A DNA stretch of 64,000 nt from Oscillospiraceae bacterium (GCA_015069135.1 SVJE01000004.1:62001-126000); one strand, 5' to 3'; shown: positions 16,669-25,607, counted from the first letter of the stretch. The notes: generated by a model from the letters alone, not told the origin. Made by a program: numbers and translations.

Positions 16669-18318
16669 ATGTCCGATTATTTGTATATTGACGGCGCCCT
16701 TATGGGTAAAATGGCCATGGGTGGTGCCGCAAGACTTCGTGCGAATGCTGATGAAGTAAATAAACTTAATGTGTTTCCTGTGCCTGACGGTGATACAGGA
16801 GACAATATGCTGATGACCATTGAAAGCGGTGTAGCTGCTTTGGCAAAGGTCAATTCAGATAATATTTCTGAGGTAATGAATATATTTTCCAAAGGAATGT
16901 TATTAGGTGCCAGAGGTAACTCCGGAGTAATTCTTTCACAATTTTTTGCAGGTATTGCAAAAGGTTTTGATGGTCTTGAAAAGGCAACTGTGGAGGAAGT
17001 AGGACAGGCTTTTGAAAGCGGTGTTAAGCAGGCTTACACAGCGGTTATGAAACCAACAGAGGGAACTATCCTTACTGTAGCCAGAGAAGGTGTAGAGAAG
17101 GCGGTAAAATGTATAAATGAGTCTTCTACTGTCTATACTTTCTTTGATGATTTAGTAAAGGAGATGGAGGCTTCTCTTAAGAGAACTCCTGAAATATTGC
17201 CTGTGCTTAAGGAAGCTAACGTGGTGGACAGTGGCGGAGCCGGTCTTTTGTATATTATAGACGGATTGAATCGTGTGCTTAACGGTGAGGAAGTGCCGGA
17301 AGAAGCTTTTTCTGTTGTTTCTTCAAAAGCTTCAGTTGTAGACACTTCTTCTTTTGGTCCTGACAGCGAAATGACTTATGGTTACTGTACTGAGCTTTTG
17401 GTTCAGCTTCAGAACAGAAAAACAAATATTGATCGCTTTGATGTGGAAGAACTTAAGGCTTTCCTTATGGGTATCGGTGATTCAATTGTAGCCTTTAAGA
17501 CTGACAGCATTGTTAAAATTCATGTTCATACTTTTAAGCCTGATAAGGTTTTGGCACACTGTCGTAAGTTTGGTGAATTCTTAACTGTTAAGATAGAGAA
17601 TATGTCTGTTCAGCATACTTCACAGGTAGAAGAAGACGAAGAAATTATAATGAAAAAATACGGTATTGTGGCTGTATGTTCCGGTCCCGGTATCGAAAAT
17701 CTTTACAAAGAAATGGGCACAGATCAGGTTGTACAGGGTGGCCAGACACAGAATCCTTCCACCAATGACTTCCTGGATGCATTTTCAAAAGTTCATGCAG
17801 AGCATATATTTGCATTCCCTAATAACGGAAACATTTTACTGGCAGCTCAGCAAGCAGCAGAGCTTTATGATAAGGCTATAGTTCATGTTATTCCAAGTAA
17901 AAATGTGGGCTCAGGCTATGTCGCTATCTCTTCTGCAGACTTTTCAAATCCTGATCCTGAAGCTATTGTTTCAGAGATGATGGAAGCAATGTCTAATGTA
18001 ACTGCCGGCTATGTATCTCCTTCTATCAGAGATGCCGAAATTGGTGGTGTACACATTGAAAATGGTGATACAATAGGTGTAATAGAAAAAGAAATTGTGC
18101 TTTCCAAGAAAGATAGATTGGAAGCTGCAAGTGCTCTTGTGGATATGCTTATGGCAGACGAGGAGAAGTTTATGCTTACTGTATTTACAGGAAAGGATGC
18201 AACCGCTGAGGAGCAGGCAGAACTTTCAGCACGAATTTCTGAGAGCCAGCCATCTGCAGAGGTATACTTTGTTGAAGGTGGTCAGGATATTTATCCATAT
18301 ATATTTGTAGCGGAGTAA
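16669..18318 (+). CDS. fakA: Fatty acid kinase catalytic subunit FakA (DhaL/YloV family)
   Basis: 549 residues, the usual length. N-terminal DhaL kinase domain with the nucleotide/Mg site NVFPVPDGDTGDNM (residues about 34-47) and GARGNSGVILSQ; central FakA domain (SEMTYGYCTELLVQ, IVKIHVHT) and C-terminal DegV-like domain (IVAVCSGPGIENLYKEMG onward). It phosphorylates the fatty acid carried by FakB using ATP; acyl phosphate then enters phospholipid synthesis through PlsX/PlsY. Encoded 10 nt after the MarR-FakB gene and 3 nt before the HAD gene. Confidence 0.93.
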   Translation: MSDYLYIDGALMGKMAMGGAARLRANADEVNKLNVFPVPDGDTGDNMLMTIESGVAALAKVNSDNISEVMNIFSKGMLLGARGNSGVILSQFFAGIAKGFDGLEKATVEEVGQAFESGVKQAYTAVMKPTEGTILTVAREGVEKAVKCINESSTVYTFFDDLVKEMEASLKRTPEILPVLKEANVVDSGGAGLLYIIDGLNRVLNGEEVPEEAFSVVSSKASVVDTSSFGPDSEMTYGYCTELLVQLQNRKTNIDRFDVEELKAFLMGIGDSIVAFKTDSIVKIHVHTFKPDKVLAHCRKFGEFLTVKIENMSVQHTSQVEEDEEIIMKKYGIVAVCSGPGIENLYKEMGTDQVVQGGQTQNPSTNDFLDAFSKVHAEHIFAFPNNGNILLAAQQAAELYDKAIVHVIPSKNVGSGYVAISSADFSNPDPEAIVSEMMEAMSNVTAGYVSPSIRDAEIGGVHIENGDTIGVIEKEIVLSKKDRLEAASALVDMLMADEEKFMLTVFTGKDATAEEQAELSARISESQPSAEVYFVEGGQDIYPYIFVAE

Positions 18319-18321
18319 TTT

Positions 18322-19047
18322 ATGGGTGTAAAGTATGTCCTTTTTGATCTTGATGGTACATTGTTACCTATGGACCAGGAAGTATTTATAAAATCATATT
18401 TTGGGAAACTAGCAAAGAAATTGGTTTCTTATGGCTATGACACAGAGGAAGTTATTACTCATACCTGGAATGGTGCCCGAAGAATGGTGAAGAACGATGG
18501 AAGAGCTACAAATGCGGAAGTGTTCTGGGAATATTTTACGAGTGTTTATGGTGCGGAAAGGATATCTAAGGATATGCCTGTGTTTGATGAATTTTACCGG
18601 GTTGATTTTGATTTGGTAAAGGCAGATTGTGGCTTTAATCCTGAAGCAGCAGCTACTGTAAGGGCTATTCGTGATATGGGATTAAAGGTTTTTCTAGCTA
18701 CCAACCCTATTATTCCTGCTACGGCAACGGAGCATCGTATCAGATGGGCAGGACTTGAACCTTCCGATTTTGAAATTTATACCACATTTGAAAATTGTTG
18801 TTACGCTAAACCGAATCCTAAATACTATCTGGAACTTCTTGATAAAATCGGTGCAAAACCGGAGGAGTGTCTTATGGTTGGCAATGATGTGGATGAGGAT
18901 ATGATGACGAGAGAACTTGGAATGAAGGTGTTTTTGTTAACTGATTGCCTGATTAATAAAAATAATAAGGATATTTCACAGTATCCAAAGGGATCTTTTT
19001 GTGATTTATTGAAATATATTGATTCTGAAATTTTACAGGTAAAATAA
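18322..19047 (+). CDS. HAD-superfamily hydrolase
   Basis: 241 residues. Motif I FDLDGTLLPMD (residues 8-18), motif II in LATNPIIPA, motif III/IV around AKPNPKYY and MVGNDVDEDMM; alpha-helical cap in between. A cytosolic phosphatase of small metabolites; substrate not evident. Third gene of the fakB-fakA run (3-nt gap), so a role linked to lipid phosphate metabolism is possible but unproven. Confidence 0.85.
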   Translation: MGVKYVLFDLDGTLLPMDQEVFIKSYFGKLAKKLVSYGYDTEEVITHTWNGARRMVKNDGRATNAEVFWEYFTSVYGAERISKDMPVFDEFYRVDFDLVKADCGFNPEAAATVRAIRDMGLKVFLATNPIIPATATEHRIRWAGLEPSDFEIYTTFENCCYAKPNPKYYLELLDKIGAKPEECLMVGNDVDEDMMTRELGMKVFLLTDCLINKNNKDISQYPKGSFCDLLKYIDSEILQVK

Positions 19048-19066
19048 AAATAGAATATATCGGATT

Positions 19067-19579
19067 TTAATATGTTGATTCTCCACCAATATCAGGAGTG
19101 AGTATTGGTGTTGGTTCGGGAGTTATTTCTGGGGTGGGAACTGTTTCTGTATCAGGTTCCACCTCTGTTTTTAATGAATTCATTGCTTCGGTGATTTCAT
19201 TGTAGAATTTTTCTGTAGCTTCTATTGTTTTACAATTGAATACTGTGTAACTGTCGTTGGTTTTTAAGATGATAAATTTTTCCACATTGTTGTACACAGT
19301 AAGTTTGTGTGGTCCAAACTGTGTTGATGAAAACCAACCGCATTTTACCTTGAAATTCTGAAATGCCATACTGGGCATAGCTGTATCAACGCTGTCATAA
19401 AGTAAACATTCCTCTATTTCAGAGAGCATAATTTCCGCATCTGCTGAAAGTGTGCTTTCTACAATAATGGTATCTTTTTCAACTTTAGGGGATACTGAAC
19501 CCATAAAGAAATACAGACATAGACCTGCAATAAATAAAACAGCAAGTATGATTCTTAAAACAACATTCTGACCCTTCAT
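19067..19579 (-). CDS. Single-pass membrane protein with Thr/Pro-rich tail, unknown function
   Basis: 170 residues from the ATG at 19579; only a distant AAAGGA is seen upstream. A membrane anchor (about 7-27, ILAVLFIAGLCLYFFMG) is followed by an extracellular domain of ~110 residues and a tail of TPEITPEPTPILTP type. No family recognised. The Thr/Pro tail matches linkers in PrkC, the DUF4846 lipoprotein and the 54.7-kb lipoprotein, marking it as surface-exposed. A longer reading to 19660 would enter the 20-bp tandem repeat and is rejected. Confidence 0.6.
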   Translation of the reverse strand: MKGQNVVLRIILAVLFIAGLCLYFFMGSVSPKVEKDTIIVESTLSADAEIMLSEIEECLLYDSVDTAMPSMAFQNFKVKCGWFSSTQFGPHKLTVYNNVEKFIILKTNDSYTVFNCKTIEATEKFYNEITEAMNSLKTEVEPDTETVPTPEITPEPTPILTPDIGGESTY

Positions 19580-19637
19580 TTGGCTAAATATAGTCCTTTC
19601 AAAGAATATGAATATTATACACCAGAAATATTTTTTC

Positions 19638-19697
19638 CACAATACAGTTATGGGGTCCACAATACAGTTATAGGGTTCACAATACAGTTATAGGGTC
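19638..19697. repeat. Three tandem 20-bp repeats
   Basis: Units at 19638-19657, 19658-19677 and 19678-19697 read cacaatacagttatRgggtY, differing at two positions. The last unit runs into gggtctgcc, the same sequence as the start of the dispersed GGGGTC palindrome. Confidence 0.9.
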
Positions 19698-19808
19698 TGC
19701 CTTTTATTGTGCTTTACCTTTTACCACATGGTTTATGCTATATAAAACACATATTGACAGAAATACGCATATATTATTGTGAATGATATTTTACCGGGAG
19801 CGTTCATA

Positions 19809-21641
19809 ATGTGTGCCATAGCAGGAGAGGTTAATATTAAAGATGGGATAGGTTTTGCCCCATATCATGCAGATATGATTTCAGTTATGAAAAAAAGGGG
19901 ACCGGACGATGACGGAATGTATTGTGATAATTGTGCCGTTTTGCTCCATGCAAGACTGGCGGTTATAGATCCAAAAAACGGGCGACAGCCTATGAGTTCA
20001 ACTACAGGGGAAAATTATTTTACCATTGTGTATAATGGTGAACTTTATAACACTGGTGAACTTCGGAGCGAGTTGGAGCTTTTGGGACATCGTTTTCATA
20101 CTCACAGTGACACAGAGGTAGTTTTAAGGGCATATATTCAATATGGGGAAAGCTGCGTGGAGCGCTTTAACGGAATTTTTGCTTTTGCTATTTGGGAAGA
20201 GGAAAGCCGGACTTTGTTCGTGGCCAGGGACAGAATGGGAGTTAAGCCTTTTTTCTATGCTATAAGGGGTGGTAGCTTCATATTTGCTTCGGAAATCAAA
20301 GGGATTTTACAGCATCCTTCAGTAGAACCGGTTATTGGTAAAACAGGTCTTTCTGAAATAGTGTTTATGGGGCCCGGTAGGACACCTGGTTGTGGTGTTT
20401 TTGAAGGCGTAGAAGAACTTCGTCCGGGACATTTCGGGTATTTTACCAAAGCTGGTCTCAGAGTAAAACAATACTGGAAGTATGAAGACAAACATCATGA
20501 GGACAATCTGCAGGACACAATTTTAAAGGTAAAATCACTGGTTTTTGATTCGGTAAAAAGGCAGATGGTCAGTGACGTGCCTATTGGTACTTTTTTGTCC
20601 GGGGGTCTGGACTCAAGTTTGATTTCTGCTATTGTGGCGGAGCAGTTGGCTCTTAGAGGACAGCAGCTTAAAACCTTCACTATAACCTACAAAGATAATG
20701 CTAAATATTTTACCGGAAGTAAATTTCAACCAAACAGTGACGACGATTTTGTTGGTGTTATGGTTAATTTTTTAAATTCAGACCACACCCGGGTGGTTAT
20801 TGATACGCCACAGTTGGTTAAGGCCCTTTATGCTGCGGTGGAGGCCAGGGATTTGCCGGGAATGGCAGATGTGGATGCGTCATTGCTTCTTTTCTGTAAG
20901 GAGATTAAGGAGCAGGTGACAGTAGGTCTGTCGGGAGAATGTGCAGATGAAATATTTGGCGGCTATCCCTGGTACCGGGACGAAAAAATACGGGCAGCTT
21001 ACGGTTTCCCCTGGGCTCAGAGCACGGCTTATAGGGCAGGTTTTGTAGCTAAGAATCTGGCAGGAGAGTTAGATGGAGCAGGGTATATTAATAAAAGGTA
21101 TGAGGATTCTTTGGCTGAGGTTTCTATGCAGCATGAACTTGATAAGGAAGAGGCCCGGATGCGCCAGATGGTGCATCTTAATACCTATTGGTTTATGCAG
21201 ACATTGCTGGACAGAAAAGACCGTATGAGTATGTATAGCGGTCTGGAAGTACGCGTGCCTTTTTGTGATCATCGTATTGCTGAATATATGTACAGTGTGC
21301 CTTGGTCTATGAAAAATTTAGGTGGTCGGGAGAAGGGACTTCTTCGTGCAGCTATGCAAGGGGTGCTTCCTTCTGAAATATTGTGGCGCAAAAAAAGTCC
21401 TTATCCCAAAACTCATAATCCGGCGTACACAAAGGCTTTATCCGGTATTATCTGTGATCTATTATCTGATGGAGATTCGCCATTGTTTCAGATTATGGAC
21501 AGAGGGGCTGTGGCGTCTCTGTTGTCAACGGAGCGGGCGGAACCCTGGTATGGTCAGTTGATGACAACTCCTCAGACAATGGCTTATATGATTCAGGTGA
21601 ATTATTGGATGGAGAAGTATGGGGTAAAGGTAAAATTGTGA
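19809..21641 (+). CDS. asnB: Asparagine synthase (glutamine-hydrolysing)
   Basis: 610 residues from the ATG at 19809, which gives Met-Cys so that Cys2 can be the glutaminase nucleophile; GGGAG lies upstream. N-terminal class II glutamine amidotransferase domain (MCAIAGEV, VYNGELYN, HSDTEVVLRAY), then the ATP-pyrophosphatase domain with SGGLDSSLISA near residues 266-276 and GLSGECADEIFGGYPWY. Makes asparagine from aspartate, glutamine and ATP. Monocistronic, flanked by repeat-rich intergenic regions. Confidence 0.95.
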   Translation: MCAIAGEVNIKDGIGFAPYHADMISVMKKRGPDDDGMYCDNCAVLLHARLAVIDPKNGRQPMSSTTGENYFTIVYNGELYNTGELRSELELLGHRFHTHSDTEVVLRAYIQYGESCVERFNGIFAFAIWEEESRTLFVARDRMGVKPFFYAIRGGSFIFASEIKGILQHPSVEPVIGKTGLSEIVFMGPGRTPGCGVFEGVEELRPGHFGYFTKAGLRVKQYWKYEDKHHEDNLQDTILKVKSLVFDSVKRQMVSDVPIGTFLSGGLDSSLISAIVAEQLALRGQQLKTFTITYKDNAKYFTGSKFQPNSDDDFVGVMVNFLNSDHTRVVIDTPQLVKALYAAVEARDLPGMADVDASLLLFCKEIKEQVTVGLSGECADEIFGGYPWYRDEKIRAAYGFPWAQSTAYRAGFVAKNLAGELDGAGYINKRYEDSLAEVSMQHELDKEEARMRQMVHLNTYWFMQTLLDRKDRMSMYSGLEVRVPFCDHRIAEYMYSVPWSMKNLGGREKGLLRAAMQGVLPSEILWRKKSPYPKTHNPAYTKALSGIICDLLSDGDSPLFQIMDRGAVASLLSTERAEPWYGQLMTTPQTMAYMIQVNYWMEKYGVKVKL

Positions 21642-21658
21642 GGATGAGAGTCTGACCA

Positions 21659-21833
21659 TACAGTGATTTTGCTTAAATCGGTAAAATCACTACACGAATT
21701 TGCTAAAACGTACAGTGATTACGTAAAAATTGTGCTAAACACTACACAAAACACACAGTGATTTGATCGGTTGTTACCAAAACACTGTATCTTCATGTAG
21801 TGATTTTATTAAAATCCACTAATACACTGTATG
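21659..21833. repeat. Array of four inverted-repeat units built on TACAGTGATT
   Basis: The 289-bp gap between asnB and trmK carries about eight copies of (T)ACAGTGATT or TGTAGTGATT alternating in orientation: forward near 21659, 21711, 21755 and 21797, reverse near 21685, 21738, 21781 and 21823. Successive forward/reverse pairs make hairpins, e.g. agtgatttt / aaaatcact, perfect over 9 bp. No T-runs mark them as terminators and no ORF is present. Confidence 0.75.
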
Positions 21834-21930
21834 GTAGCGTGGTTGCACCCGGTGTTTTAGTTGCAAAAATCTATGGATTTATATAAAATACTGGGTGTGT
21901 GATATTTTACCGAAACTCCGGAGTTTTTGA

Positions 21931-22611
21931 ATGCAGAATTTAAGTCCCAGAATTGAAAAGTTGTGGCAGTTGGCAGGCCATTGTCGATGTCTTGGTGACG
22001 TGGGTACAGACCATGGTTTTGTGCCGGTTCGTATGGTGGAGAACGGCCTGGTTGAATGTGCTATTGCTTCTGACATTAATAAGGGACCCTTAGAGCGTGC
22101 AAGAGTCCATGTGGACGAGGCGGGACTTGCAGACAAGATTCAGCTGCGCCTTGGTTCCGGAATGACAGTGTACAAGCCGGGAGAGTGTGATGTCTTTATA
22201 GTTGCAGGAATGGGCGGACTTCTTATTGCTGATATTTTACAGGCCAGCCGTGATGTGGCCGAGAGCGCAGGTAGGCTTATTTTACAGCCAAACACTTGCA
22301 TACCGGACCTTCGAAAATATTTGTGGGATAATGGTTTTACCATTCTGGATGAGGACACACTGGCGGAAAAAGAGCATACATATATTTTTTTAACGGTAAA
22401 ATACACCGGTGAAATCAGAACCAGTTACAGTCAGCTGGATTTGGAGATGGGGGATATTTTACAGGGAAAGCCTGACGGTAAAATTTACTACAAGGCGCTT
22501 CATACTAAAACTACACGAAAGTTGGCAGGGCTGAAGAAAGCCGCCAACGTAAATCAAGAGGAAATCCGGGCAGCGGAGAAACTTATAGAAGCTCTGGAGG
22601 AACATTTATGA
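21931..22611 (+). CDS. trmK: tRNA (adenine(22)-N1)-methyltransferase
   Basis: 226 residues. SAM-binding motif LGDVGTDHGFVPV (residues 21-33), ASDINKGPLERA, and the family motif VAGMGGLLIADIL, with QPNTCIPDLRKYL; C-terminal coiled-coil extension from about 190. Methylates A22 of tRNA in the cytosol. Its stop overlaps the start of the Nif3-family gene (ATGA), a conserved Firmicutes pairing. Confidence 0.93.
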   Translation: MQNLSPRIEKLWQLAGHCRCLGDVGTDHGFVPVRMVENGLVECAIASDINKGPLERARVHVDEAGLADKIQLRLGSGMTVYKPGECDVFIVAGMGGLLIADILQASRDVAESAGRLILQPNTCIPDLRKYLWDNGFTILDEDTLAEKEHTYIFLTVKYTGEIRTSYSQLDLEMGDILQGKPDGKIYYKALHTKTTRKLAGLKKAANVNQEEIRAAEKLIEALEEHL

Positions 22612-23360
22612 AAGTAAAAGATTATTTGAATATAATTGAAGATTTTGCACCTAAGTCTTTGGCCTTTGATTGGGACAATGTGGGGCTTATGCTTGGTAAT
22701 CCGGACATGGAAGTAACTTCTGTGGTGGTGGCTATGGATCTTACTTTTAAGGTTCTGGAAGAAGCAAAGAAGCAAGGCGCAAACCTGATTGTTACACATC
22801 ATCCGGTGATTTTTCATCCTGTGGGAACACTACGTGAAGATGATTTTAGCGGTAAAATTTTATCAGAGTCTATAAGGCAAGGGGTGGCTGTGATTTCAGC
22901 TCATACAAATCTTGATCTGGCGCCTGATGGTGTGAATTTTAACCTTGCAAAGGCTTTGGGACTTTCAGATATTCAGCTTTGTGATGACGGTTTCCACTAT
23001 TATGGTGAGCTTAATGAGTCTATAACGGCGGCGGAAATGTCGAAAAATGTGGAAAAATTGCTGGACACTAAGTGCAGATGTTTATATAATAAGGGCGCTG
23101 ATTGCAAGGTTAAGCGAGTGGGAGTATCCTGCGGTGCTTTTGACGATGAGGTAAAATGGCTTCGCGACTGTGGTGTAGATGTTTTGGTTACAGGTGAGGC
23201 AAAACATTCCGGGGTTCTGGAACTTTCCCATGAGGATTTTACAGTGATATTGGCTGGTCATTATGCAACAGAAATGCCGGGATTGGGAGTTTTGGCAAGT
23301 ATTTTACCGGGAAAAGTAACATTGTTTGAAGAAAAAACCGGAGACGGACTTTTAGTATAG
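22608..23360 (+). CDS. Nif3-like dinuclear metal centre hexameric protein
   Basis: 250 residues, short form without the central PII-like insert. Metal ligands visible in THHPVIFHP, SAHTNLDLAPDGVN and the C-terminal HYATEMPGL. The family (YqfO/YbgI, once called GTP cyclohydrolase 1 type 2) has no settled reaction. Overlaps trmK by 4 nt and precedes trmB by 8 nt, suggesting co-expression with tRNA modification enzymes. Confidence 0.93.
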   Translation: MKVKDYLNIIEDFAPKSLAFDWDNVGLMLGNPDMEVTSVVVAMDLTFKVLEEAKKQGANLIVTHHPVIFHPVGTLREDDFSGKILSESIRQGVAVISAHTNLDLAPDGVNFNLAKALGLSDIQLCDDGFHYYGELNESITAAEMSKNVEKLLDTKCRCLYNKGADCKVKRVGVSCGAFDDEVKWLRDCGVDVLVTGEAKHSGVLELSHEDFTVILAGHYATEMPGLGVLASILPGKVTLFEEKTGDGLLV

Positions 23361-23368
23361 GAGATTTT

Positions 23369-23998
23369 ATGAGACCGAGAGCAAAAAAACATTTAGAGGA
23401 GCGTCTGGCGCGCTGTGAGAGTATAACTGTGTTGGAGCCTACAGAAATGAAGGGCAAGTGGAAGAACGGGGACAGACCTTTACACCTGGAAATTGGTTGC
23501 GGTAAGGGAAACTTTGTTTTGGGAATGGCCGAGAAGCATCCGGAGATTGATTTTGTGGCTGTGGAGCTTGTTCGTGATGTTATTGTTATGGCAATGGAGA
23601 AGGTTCTGGCAGCCGGTGTTACCAATGTAAGATTTATTTCTTGTGATGCCCGTATTTTAGGTGAAATTTTTGCGCCGGGAGAGGTGGACAGGGTTTATCT
23701 TAACTTCAGCGACCCTTGGAAAAAGAGCAGACAGCATAAGAGAAGACTTACTTTCCCTACTTTTCTTAAGATTTATGAGGAAATTATGGGTGGTCATGGT
23801 GAAATTCATCAGAAAACAGACAACCGTGATTTGTTTGATGCTTCTTTGGAGTATTTTAAGAGTGAAAACTGGGCTCTTCGCAATGTGACTTTTGATTTGC
23901 ACGGCGAGGGTGCACCTGTGGACAGTGTTATAACTGAGTATGAGAGCAGGTTTATGGATTTGGGTCAGCCGATACATAGAGTTGAGGCGTATAAATAA
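23369..23998 (+). CDS. trmB: tRNA (guanine(46)-N7)-methyltransferase
   Basis: 209 residues, typical length. SAM motif LEIGCGKGNFVLGMAEKHP (residues 40-58), the SDPWKKSRQHKRRL active-site region and EIHQKTDNRDLFD, ITEYESRF. Methylates G46 in the tRNA variable loop. Third gene of trmK-nif3-trmB; GGAG precedes the ATG. Confidence 0.96.
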   Translation: MRPRAKKHLEERLARCESITVLEPTEMKGKWKNGDRPLHLEIGCGKGNFVLGMAEKHPEIDFVAVELVRDVIVMAMEKVLAAGVTNVRFISCDARILGEIFAPGEVDRVYLNFSDPWKKSRQHKRRLTFPTFLKIYEEIMGGHGEIHQKTDNRDLFDASLEYFKSENWALRNVTFDLHGEGAPVDSVITEYESRFMDLGQPIHRVEAYK

Positions 23999-24012
23999 TT
24001 AAGGAGGCTTAC

Positions 24013-24291
24013 ATGAGAAGGAATAATATTGCAACAGCCTTAAAAGTTTTAGGAGCGGTTATATTGATTTGTAGCATCGCTATTGGATTTGCTATGATAC
24101 AGAATAATTCTACAGAATATGTAGTAGGAACCGGAATTGGTATTATGTTTGCAGGCTTGGCCAGTTGCTTATTTCTTATGGGGCTTGCAGAAATTATTGA
24201 GTTGTTACAAAAAAATATTGACAAGCAAGATGAAGTTATTGATGTTATAAAGCAACAAACGATTATTAGGAATAATAAAAAGGAAGAATAA
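24013..24291 (+). CDS. Small membrane protein with two helices, unknown function
   Basis: 92 residues; AAGGAGG at 24001-24007 supports the ATG at 24013. Two hydrophobic helices (about 9-28 and 38-61) are followed by a charged C-terminal helix (EIIELLQKNIDKQDEVIDVIKQQ) that could form a coiled coil. It follows trmB by 14 nt and ends before a strong terminator, so it is probably the last gene of that operon. No family recognised. Confidence 0.7.
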   Translation: MRRNNIATALKVLGAVILICSIAIGFAMIQNNSTEYVVGTGIGIMFAGLASCLFLMGLAEIIELLQKNIDKQDEVIDVIKQQTIIRNNKKEE

Positions 24292-24305
24292 AAATTGGTA
24301 AAATG

Positions 24306-24341
24306 AAACTGCCTCAGTGGAAAAACTGAGGCAGTTTTTTT
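24306..24341 (+). terminator. Strong intrinsic terminator of the trmK operon
   Basis: 13-bp perfect stem (aaactgcctcagt, 24306-24318 / actgaggcagttt, 24325-24337) followed by T4-G. Confidence 0.93.
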
Positions 24342-24348
24342 GTGTTTT

Positions 24349-24372
24349 CAGCCAGGGGTCAGAGCCCTGTGC
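24349..24372. repeat. GGGGTC palindrome copy, cagcc-arm variant
   Basis: cagccaggggtcagagccctgtgc, degenerate. Forms the left boundary of a 188-bp stretch that ends in another copy at 24510-24536; between them is AT-rich DNA with a gacataatatgtc dyad and no ORF. Confidence 0.65.
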
Positions 24373-24509
24373 ATAACTTTTATTTAGATTGGACTTCTCA
24401 AACTGTCAAAAAGTGACATAATATGTCAAAAATTGCTCTAAAAAAGTTTATTATTTTCAATAAAGTGTTATGTTTGTCGAAAATGTTTAGTGTTTTATTT
24501 TATTATTAA

Positions 24510-24536
24510 ACAGCCAGGGGTCAGACCCCCGGCTGT
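24510..24536 (-). terminator. GGGGTC palindrome acting as terminator of ddh
   Basis: acagccaggggtcagacccccggctgt: 11-bp arms around tcaga-like centre, followed on the minus strand by tttaataataaaat. Lies 6 bp past the ddh stop. A repeat-family member that probably serves as terminator. Confidence 0.7.
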
Positions 24537-24542
24537 AAAAAA

Positions 24543-25532
24543 TTAAAGCAACTTCTTTCTCAATTCTTCAGCACTCATTGGTGAAAGATATCCCGGTGCC
24601 ACATCGAACACCGTCTTACAACCTTTAAGTCCTTCCTTGTTCATACGAGCCGCTGCTCTTGCGTAAGCTGTAAGAACAGAAGCAGTAAACTCAGGGTTTG
24701 AGTCAAGTTTCAGGCTGTACTCGATAACGTGATGGTTTTCGTTGTTAAGACCTGTTGTACCGGTTCTGATAACAAAACCACCGTGAGGAATACCTTTGTG
24801 ATCTCTGTCCAGCTCTTCCTGAGAAATAAAGTGAACAGTTGTGTCGTAGTCTGCAAAATAGTTAGGCATTGTAACAATTTCCTGTTCTATTTTACCAAGA
24901 TCCGCACCATCTTCTGCCACAACAAAGCACTCTCTTGTGTGCTTCTGGCGGGTTGTAAGTTCGGGGCAACTTCCGCTTCGAACTTGCTCTAAGGCTGCCT
25001 CTACAGGGATTGTGTACTGACGAGCATCTTTAACACCTTCAATGCGTCTTATAGCATCCGAATGTCCCTGACTGACACCTTTTCCCCAGAAAGTGTAGTC
25101 CTTTCCGTTTGGTAAAACAGCTCCTGCATACATTCTGTTAAGAGAAAACATTCCCGGATCCCAGCCCACGGAAATAATACCGATTTTTCCGGATTTTTGA
25201 GCTTCAGCATCAACGCTGGCAAAATGCTCAGGGATCTTAGCGTGAGTATCAAAACTATCTATAACATTAAAATATTTTACAAACTCAGGGGTCTGCTTTG
25301 GCAAATCAGTTGCACTACCTCCGCACATCATAAGAACATCAATTTTGTCTGTAAAATTCATTATGTCATCAGTGTGGTAAACAGGTGCGTTAGTAAGAGT
25401 CTTCACTGTTTCAGGATTTCTTCTTGTGAAAACGCCCACAAGCTCCATGTCAGTAGAATTTGTTACTGCGGCTTCAATTCCTTTTCCCAGGTTTCCGTAG
25501 CCCATAATGCCGATTCTGATTTTGTTATTCAT
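24543..25532 (-). CDS. ddh: meso-Diaminopimelate D-dehydrogenase
   Basis: 329 residues from the ATG at 25532 with AAGGA upstream; a longer reading to 25658 would cross the double palindrome and is rejected. Rossmann motif IGIMGYGNLGKGIE (8-21), then MMCGGSATDLP, DSFDTHAKIP and GWDPGMFSLNRMYAGAVLP, characteristic of Ddh, and TTRQKHTRECFVV / GIPHGGFVIR in the DAP-binding domain. It reductively aminates tetrahydrodipicolinate to meso-DAP with NADPH, a one-step lysine/peptidoglycan branch. Confidence 0.95.
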   Translation of the reverse strand: MNNKIRIGIMGYGNLGKGIEAAVTNSTDMELVGVFTRRNPETVKTLTNAPVYHTDDIMNFTDKIDVLMMCGGSATDLPKQTPEFVKYFNVIDSFDTHAKIPEHFASVDAEAQKSGKIGIISVGWDPGMFSLNRMYAGAVLPNGKDYTFWGKGVSQGHSDAIRRIEGVKDARQYTIPVEAALEQVRSGSCPELTTRQKHTRECFVVAEDGADLGKIEQEIVTMPNYFADYDTTVHFISQEELDRDHKGIPHGGFVIRTGTTGLNNENHHVIEYSLKLDSNPEFTASVLTAYARAAARMNKEGLKGCKTVFDVAPGYLSPMSAEELRKKLL

Positions 25533-25607
25533 TGTGATTCCTTCTTTCAAATAGGATTTACAGGCGAAAGTATACCACAAAAAACGACAAAAGCATAGAG
25601 AAAAAAA

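Noticed and set aside
16669-18318. Dihydroxyacetone kinase
   Set aside because: DhaL similarity is limited to the N-terminal domain; length, C-terminal DegV-like domain and neighbour identify FakA.
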